DNA of 64,000 nt from Solen grandis (Eukaryota; Mollusca; Bivalvia; Adapedonta; Solenidae). The notes under the pieces were generated by a model that saw nothing but the letters and a program-made list of their open reading frames with translations, did no database searches and was not told the origin of the DNA. The translations under genes and the position numbers were made by a program. Position 1 is the stretch's first letter, and every line of letters begins with the position of its first letter. Of the stretch, positions 56,930-64,000 are shown piece by piece. The stretch lies in assembly GCA_021229015.1 (NCBI GenBank), contig CM037777.1:63189593-63253592 (forward strand). Reading direction: 5' to 3'.

Positions 56930-58930
56930 CAAAGGAAGCTCATCTAATATAGTAAACATTTCTCAATGAGTAATGCTCAACTTTAAAACTGGGTATATAA
57001 CCTAATTAGCTAAGCATTACTAACAAAATACATGAAGTATTGTTACCTTATAAGATGAATTAATTACTTGTTCAATGAGTACTGTTTATTTATTTGATGA
57101 TCTTTTCTCAACAATTTCAAAGTAATACTTATCTAAATAATAAGTCAGTTCACCCATTCATTTTATAATGATGATGCATTCAAAATATAATTCAATTAAG
57201 CTCATATATTAGGTGAACACTATTCACCTAATTCATTGAGTTCAGCATTTCTAACCTAACTCAGTGAATATTTTCATAATGAGGTAGAGATTCCTGACAT
57301 AGTTTAAATAATTTTTTTCACCTTTAGAGATGATCATTACTAGCTAAATTTTAATTAATGAGCATATCAAAAATTCAATAATATTGAGATTCATTTAAAT
57401 ATAACTAAACTCGCTTCATTTTAGATGAGCAATACTCACCGTATTCACTTTTCACCTCATAAGATGAGCAATACTCACCGTATTTACTTTTCACCTCATA
57501 AGATGAGCAATACTCACCGTATTCACCTTTCACCTCATAAGATGAGCATTACTCACCGTATTCACTTTTCACCTCATAAGATGAGCATTACTCACCGTAT
57601 TCACTTTTCACCTCATAAGATGAGCAATACTCACCGTATTTACTTTTCACCTCATAAGATGAGCAATACTCACCGTATTCACTTTTCACCTCATAAGATG
57701 AGCATTACTCACCGTATTCACTTTTCACCTCATAAGATGAGATACTCACCGTATTTACTTTTCACCTCATAAGATGAGCATTACTCACCGTATTCACTTT
57801 TCACCTCATAAGATGAGCAATACTCACCGTATTCACTTTTCACCTCATAAGATGAGCAATACTCACCGTATTCACTTTTCACCTCATAAGATGAGCATTA
57901 CTCACCGTATTCACTTTTCACCTCATAAGATGAGCATTACTCAGCTAATTCAGTTAGTTACGTTGACCTCATTAGATGTGCTTCTCTTACAATTTCAAAG
58001 TAATACTCAATAAATCAGTAAATAAGTCAGTAATGATAATGCATGCTGTTAATAAAAACATAAACCTAAAATATATTTGGTTAATACTCATCTAATAAGG
58101 CGAGTTGTGCAAATATTTTGAGGTGAACATTACAAACCCAATTAGTAGTGAGAATAACTCACCTTATTCTATAAGTTACGTTCACTTTGAGTGAGTAGTT
58201 AGCGTTAATAATCCTTTTCAGTAAGTATTGGTGTTTTGATGAACGTTACTCACTGAATTAATTAATGCTCTAATCTTTTTAGATGAACAAAACTCACTAA
58301 ATTTGATGAACATTTCTCATCTAAATTAGTGAGAATGTTCACTTTGATTGAGTACTGTTCACCTATGATGAGATGAGCATTACCCGCCTTATTCAATGAG
58401 AAATATTTATCCAATCAGATGACGCACCTAAATCATTTATGTATGTCCACCTATGTTTGAGTGAGTAATGCTCAACAAATCAGATGATCAGTACTCACTG
58501 TAACAATCTCCACGCAGTTATCGCCCCTTCATTCTTCGGCGTAGACGTTACTGTACGGATAAGGGGAAGTAACCGTTGCGGGCAATTTGTCCCTGTAATT
58601 GTACATAGGTGAACCATACTCACCAACGCAGAGGAGTACTGTTCACGAAATTAAATAATCATTGCTCAAGTATTCATTGAAGATAGGCATTCTTTACTGA
58701 ATAAAGTGAATACTGCTCACCAAAAATAATAAAAACTGCTAGTTCAATTCGGTGGGTAATGTTCACCACATGTAGTGTTCTGTGCACATTCGGTAAGCAG
58801 CACTCACTTGAGTAAGAAATCTTCGCCAAATATGATAAACATTACCTCACCGAATGAGGTTAACAGTATTTACCTAATTCAGTAAGCACTGATCCGCTAA
58901 TAATACGAGCATTACTGACCGAAGTAAGAA
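56930..58930. repeat. Degenerate TGAG / CTCA repeat field, ~2 kb
   Basis: TGAGTAATGCTCA-like and ATTCACCTAATTCAGTGAG-like phrases recur on both strands across the whole interval, at irregular spacing of roughly 25-45 bp. The 39-bp array at 57424-57950 is the homogenised core. Examples: CAATGAGTAATGCTCAAC near 56964, AAGATGAGCATTACTCAGC near 57927, GAGTGAGTAATGCTCAAC near 58458. It suggests an old satellite with a recently re-amplified segment. Confidence 0.75.
57424..57950. repeat. 39-bp minisatellite core
   Basis: About 13.5 copies of a 39-bp unit starting ATGAGCAATACTCACCGTAT and ending CACCTCATAAG; one unit (57736) lacks three bases. Variants alternate at two positions (GCAAT/GCATT and TATTCAC/TATTTAC). 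Each unit contains the dyad TGAG-N5-CTCA. As 39 is 13 codons, an open frame repeating SNTHRIHFSPHKM appears; it has no sign of being a gene. Confidence 0.95.
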
Positions 58931-59054
58931 ATATAGGTGACCGGTACACAAACATCATCAAAGCTTCGATAGGTTGACGTTCAGAAAGTCGCGGCATTGC
59001 AAGTTTTGAAGAAAAAAAATCAAAATGTGTTGTTTTTTCTTTCTTTCTCTTAGG

Positions 59055-59655
59055 ACTTGGGTACGGTGGCATAGAGGTGACATGCACTTCTCTTTTTTTT
59101 ATGTCGAGGGTACGAGATATTAAGTCGAGGGAACGAGATATTAAGTCGAGGGAACGAGATAATAAGTCGAGGAAACGAGATAATAAGTCGAGGAAACGAG
59201 TTAATTATCTCGAGGGAACGATTTATTATCTCGGAGGAACGAGTTAGTCAACCAATTAAATATTGCAATCATGACTCCGTATGTTGAGTCCGTGTTTATT
59301 GGGATTGAAGGTCCATTGACACTATTTCTACCTCTATGCCACCGAACCAGACTAACTGAATACGTTCAGAATTAAATCCTTAACTGTTTTGATATCACTT
59401 AAAATTCCTCCTTTCCAAATCAAACGAGTACAAAAATTTATGTGATTGGCTTTACGGAAACGGGGGCGTCCTGTGTGTTCAGCATAACATAATTTGGCGA
59501 TTAGAAAGTCTTTCTCGTAAATATATAACAATATGATCGTTCCCTCGAGATAATAAGTCGTTCTCTCGAGATAATTAACTCGTTCCCTCGACTTATTATC
59601 TCGTTCCCTCGACATAAAAAAGAGAAGTGCGTGTCACCTCTATGCCATCGTACTT
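59055..59655. mobile_element. Complex foldback with three CGGTGGCATAGAGGT termini
   Basis: CGGTGGCATAGAGGT lies at 59064-59078; its inverse ACCTCTATGCCACCG at 59330-59344; and a second inverse ACCTCTATGCCATCG at 59636-59650. Next to the outer ends are tandem TCGAGGGAACGAGATAATAA units (59104-59240), mirrored at 59537-59612. The outer arms match through GTGACATGCACTTCTC. The structure looks like a MITE with long terminal repeats carrying, or made by, a shorter relative. Confidence 0.8.
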
Positions 59656-59944
59656 GGGAGTAAGTATTGAGACATTTTTGACCAATTTCACATTTATTCA
59701 GACAGTGCACGGGCAATACATGCAAAACGATTCTTTTGAGGCGTTTTATAAAACTTAAGCAAACAGTATTTACCTAATTAAGAAATTTACCAGATTAACA
59801 TAATATACATGTAAATATAATTATGCGAAAAACAAACATGCACAGTTTCTTTTGCGTTTGAGTATATATCAAGAGCACTATCTTAGCTATTTCTGGAGGG
59901 ATTGATATGAAAGCTATCATATAATTATATAGCTTTGATTTTTA

Positions 59945-60345
59945 GTCCCCTGCCGGCATCGCCGAAGGGAACTACATAAGTTTGCGCACCGTCCGTCAGT
60001 CACAAACATGTTTTCATGTCTTTTTTTTTTTAACGCTTGCAGATATTGATCTAATATTTGGTATGTGAGTCTACAACCTTGAGTTACAGATCACGTTCGA
60101 GTTTCGTTCCGGTTCACTGATTTTTGACGAAATTGCGGGCCTTGGACTTAGAAAAGTCAGTCCGTCAGTCAAAGACATGTTTTCCAGACCTTTTTTTCTA
60201 AACGCTTGCAGATATTAATCTTATACATGTATTTAGTATGTCAGTCTACCACCTTAAGTTACAGATCAAGTTCGAAGTTTTGGACCTCGGACTTAGAAAT
60301 ATTTTCTATTTGTCAGTAGGGGGGCTTAGCATTGCCTAAGCAATA
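59945..60345. repeat. Repeat with internal ~169-bp duplication
   Basis: Opens TAGTCCCCTGCCGGCATCGC and contains two copies of a unit beginning TCCGTCAGTCA (59992 and 60161), each with AACGCTTGCAGATATT and GAGTTACAGATCA / AAGTTACAGATCA in order. It ends near GGGGGGCTTAGCATTGCC. I recall similar intergenic repeats in molluscs; no coding content. Confidence 0.7.
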
Positions 60346-62575
60346 CTTTCAGAATGCCTGCACCAGGATTACTCTGAGGTCAATAGTGACCCCGTCTAGT
60401 GCTGGAATAATTCGCGTGAAGCTATTTTATTGCATAATGATTTTATCTTTTAATGACTTGCCTAAATCATGCTGTTTTTCCCTAATGCTACAAGTAGCAC
60501 TGTTTAATTGGTGATATGAACTTAACGAATTTACTTGTTACATATGTTTCGGCAGCCATTTTACGATTGCGTAAAATTTTTAATCGGCGTACGTATACAT
60601 GTGCGTGTGCCGACGGGCATTTGTGCAATTTTACCAATCCATCTCCCAACGTCGTTCAAATAATATTTGTATTTGACTTAGGATATGCGGAAGCTACGCT
60701 AAGTTCGTTGCCTGTCCTTACATCAACTGTAGAATGCTCATCTTCCTCTCTAGCTTCTGCTTCACATGCTATCTTCTCCTAATGCATGAAAAGAAAGGCG
60801 CCGAGGGGATATTCATATAACTGAGAAATTAAAATGATTTTCATTTATGAAATTCCGTGTTTTATAAACTTCAAAGATTATGTTAATTGGTAGTTATAGT
60901 ATATGTGTTTGATATGTAAACCGCAAGACATGCTCCATGGGTGTTGCATTTTACCACATCTCTGAGTAAGCTCCAAAACTCCATTGATAAATATATGCAG
61001 AAGGTACTTTATAGTCTGTTTCAGAACCAATCAGATGTCGGAAGAGGTGCGGGTTACTTTACAACACTCACAAGTTTCGGTCAGCATCTTAACTCGTTTT
61101 GGATTTAATATGTTGCTATAGTAACGTGTCGGGGATACTCAGTTGTGTAAAGATCTAGTTTTTCTTTTGACTTCTTATTGTTTGATTAAGTATAAATGAT
61201 TGGGGCCAATGATTCGACATATAAAAACAATAATCAAGTAAATAATCAATGGAGAATTTAAAAGGGTCTGGAATAAAAGGGACTGGAATAATATGTTTGT
61301 AATTAAAACTGTCTATACGTGTTGTCTTGAACACTCCAATTATCTGCTCCGTTCGCCAACAGTAGTTGGTTACTTGAAGATAAGCAAAATCACCTTCTAT
61401 CATCGACAATGAGGAGAATAATTCCAGGCTTTTTTATTATTTGATTAATTACTTTTTTTATTTAAATATTTAAAGACTCTCAACTATGATAGTAGTTTAG
61501 GTATCGTGATTTTATATTACCGCGCGAATCCATTTTATTGAAGTGTAAAACGGATTATTCCAATATGAAGAAACTTCTAGTATTATATCTATTTAATTTC
61601 CCTACTTTGTACAACGTGGAGATATAGTTTTGTCTTATCACTTTGTGATGTTAAGTTTTATATTTATCTAAATACGATTACATTGTGGAAGCCGAAACTG
61701 GATTGAAATGATTATATAATTGATGCTGGATATAACATGTATCGGATATTAAATTGTAACTAAAAGTGAATATGTCAACGAGTCATTTGCTATTAATTCG
61801 GAAATATTTGAACTAGTGTTGTTCAATCTTTTAAGCAGCGCTGTTAAATCCTTGAGAGCACAAACTGCGCCCCTGTAAGCTTTATAATAATAATAATAAT
61901 AATAATAATATAAAATCTTTATTTATAGAAGGTAACACAGTAAGTTTTCAAACATTATTAGCAACATATTTTTACACGAATGGTTTTCTGAAATGGTGGT
62001 ACAAAAAAAGCTCTTAAGTTACGAAGTTAATAGTAATCATTTTGCATATTAATGCAGATAATGATAATAATGATGAGAATCGTGCAAAAAGTGATGACGA
62101 GGATGATTTGTCTGGTTACATATCATTGAATCATTTAATTGTGAAATGCAACATTAATACAATATTTATAATAGAAACCGTTCTGACTTACCTATCAATT
62201 ATATCTTAATTATTAAGGTAAGAAAAATGTATTTCATAAATGATTTTTCACTCGAAATAACATTAAACCAAAAACCTAAAACCAACAAAAACTTTAATTA
62301 AACACATTGGGAGTCATTTATTATGCCATTACTTTGTTTGTATCTATAACTCCGCCCTCTAGGTTACGTTATGGCATAGCAGTTGCGAATTGCACACAAA
62401 TTAAGGCAAGTGACTTTCAAAGTTGAGCGAGATAAAAGTTGTAATTCAATTTGTTTTAACAGCATTTTCGCTAAAAAAAAATCATCAGTTTATTTACTAA
62501 AACAAAGTAAAAATTATCTGACAGTCGCTGGCGCGTGCAGTAAAATCTTGCCAGATTACGATAAAAACAAGAAAG
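60346..62575. other. Intergenic, no gene seen; (TAA)n at ~61887-61911
   Basis: The 88-codon frame at 60516-60782 has no recognised domain. A (TAA)n microsatellite of about eight units lies at 61887-61911. Confidence 0.5.
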
Positions 62576-62577
62576 AT

Positions 62578-62760
62578 GGCGGAGTTCTCCGGCACAATTG
62601 ATTGGCTCCGCATCAATCACTGCCACATCGAGATACCACGTGACCATGACGTGTACCTAAAGTCACGCTTTTGAATACCTGTGAAAGCAAAAATTCAGCT
62701 ACAAAGAACAGTTTCCAAAGAACTGGGGCAGAATTTGGGCCAGGGGGCGCAGAAAAGCAA
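62578..62760 (+). repeat. Dispersed repeat family G (copy 2)
   Basis: Matches 41865-42075 in order: CTCCGGCACAATTGATTGGC, GATACCACGTGACCATGACG, GTGTACCTAAAGTCACGC, TACCTGTGAAAGCAAAAATT and GGGCCAGGGGGCGC. Old, diverged pair. Confidence 0.6.
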
Positions 62761-64000
62761 ACAATCAAAGCATTCATAAAAAATAATAATAATGAATAAA
62801 AATAAAATAAATTTAAAAATGAAAGTAACTCACATTGTAATTTTTCTTAACACAATGCAGTAGTTATATTATTAAGCATTAAATGTATATTTTGGGGTCT
62901 CTATTTTTAAAAGAAATCATTCTTGATCTACTTTTTACAAGATATTTTTTTACATTTTTATAATAAATTCTTTCCTGCTTGTTATTTTACATTTTCTCCC
63001 CTTTGAATTAAATGTAAACATTTTTTGTCATATCTAATAGATTCTAAACTATAGGAAAGAGAGATAAGGAGAGGGTCAGTGCGCTGTCCATTAAAATAAA
63101 TTGTGTATTTTCACTTTTCGTTTTCCTACCGTGTTTAAACAAGTTAAAGCGGCTTAACTGGTATCGTGTCGTTTGAAATTTGTATCTGGTTTATTAAATT
63201 TACAATGATATACAAAATAAATGCGACATCAAATGTTACATTTTAAACCCCGTTCTCTCATCGCTATCGGCGCTTTGATTATCATTTTTTTTTTTTTTTT
63301 TACAGCGACCATGTTGTAAAGTGCCCCGTATCAAATCATGAAACAGACTATAGTCGGTTTTCCTGTGGAGTGGATTATCCAAGATGGCGACCAAAGGTGC
63401 AAATTCAATGAAGGTGCTAAAAACTTTTTAAGGAAAAGTGATTATACCGTATATTTCGACAACAATTAACTGCAGGTCAGTATTTTTATACCATTTAAAA
63501 ACATTTGCACGTGTTCACAATTGAAATGACATTGTTTGTAAACAGTTAGGAACTTTGTAAACTTTTGTTTGTCTTTCGGAGAGGGTACATAAAGGGGAGC
63601 TGTCAGATTTCGGCTTTAATTTTATGTTCATTCAAAAGGAATTAAAATTAAGAAGTAAAAGTCAAATGTTTTTCTTTCGTCCTATTAAAATCCTGATATT
63701 GGTATTTAGTTATCTGTATTTTAAAATAATTATAGGTGTTAATAATTACGTTTAATTGACTTTGCTACAACAATAATAATGAGAATCATGATCTTAGTAA
63801 TAATAATACATATTCATGATTAATTCATATAAAATACTAATTGCACATCTTAAAATACATTTGAGTTAGTATATCGAATAAAGAATACTAAGAATAAAAA
63901 TATGATATTCTTGCAACAGAATTCTTCTTCTCTTTTATCTTAATTTTGAATATTAAATACAATTATATTTGCACTCAGATACATACTGATATCATTTTTT
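62761..64000. other. Intergenic, possible 5' exon near 63381 but unsupported
   Basis: A 17-base T run precedes CAGCGACCATGTTG near 63303, and AAGATGGCGACCAAAGGTGC near 63380 looks like a start context but reads only 15 codons before a stop. No family recognised. Confidence 0.35.

Noticed and set aside
57425..58013. Two frames repeating MSNTHRIHFSPHK that look like a repetitive protein
   Set aside because: The unit is 39 bp, so any stop-free frame repeats every 13 codons. A three-base loss plus frame break at 57736-57772, mixed substitutions and similar non-coding repeats around the array argue against coding.
60516..60782. 88-codon plus-strand frame
   Set aside because: No domain, biased C-terminus, and no splice or start context to support it.
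63381..63428. ATGGCGACCAAAGG start-like context
   Set aside because: It stops after 15 codons and has only a weak GTGCAA donor; not enough to call an exon.

Overview
This 64 kb window looks like AT-rich, gene-poor animal DNA, most likely from a bivalve mollusc. The evidence is spliced protein-coding exons with GT/AG boundaries, a HAND-type bHLH exon, LINE fragments, several tRNA-headed SINE families, TTAA-flanked foldback MITEs and long micro- and minisatellites. There are no operons or bacterial signals. The mollusc assignment is inferred from the repeat style and from memory of bivalve genomes.

Layout. 1-8.8 kb: a 36-bp minisatellite, SINE copies and a 189-bp MITE, with no recognisable exons. 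8.85-9.41 kb (-): first exon of a hand transcription-factor gene, with its bHLH domain intact; the terminal exon was not found. 11-19 kb: SINEs, a degraded LINE carrying a 54-bp insert that resembles half a tRNA-Asp and is flanked by a 12-bp duplication, and a ~1-kb element with terminal inverted repeats.

19.9-28.4 kb is the most notable region. A four-exon + strand gene encodes a short protein with the zinc-binding intracellular (ballast) domain of P2X7 receptors but no channel domain; exon 2 is one base short. It converges, about 1 kb apart, with a seven-exon - strand gene encoding a DDE transposase-like protein (429 residues readable) that resembles the THAP/Kolobok lineage. The two may form a two-gene mobile element or a domesticated pair. 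The transposase 5' end is lost in a 100-N assembly gap, and a LINE reverse-transcriptase fragment, itself interrupted by a TTAA MITE, begins on the other side.

29-42 kb: a GTGA microsatellite, dispersed repeats, poly-G tracts and a ~1-kb TIR element. 42.86-43.19 kb (-): first exon of a serine beta-lactamase/penicillin-binding-protein-like gene with an SxxK motif; later exons were not found. 44-64 kb: foldback MITEs, SINEs, three more near-identical TTAA MITEs within 5.6 kb, a ~2-kb field of degenerate TGAG/CTCA repeats with a 39-bp minisatellite core, a complex foldback at 59.06-59.65 kb and an internally duplicated repeat at 60 kb.

The real coding content is four partial or complete gene loci plus LINE remnants. 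Most other open frames are chance or repeat-driven.
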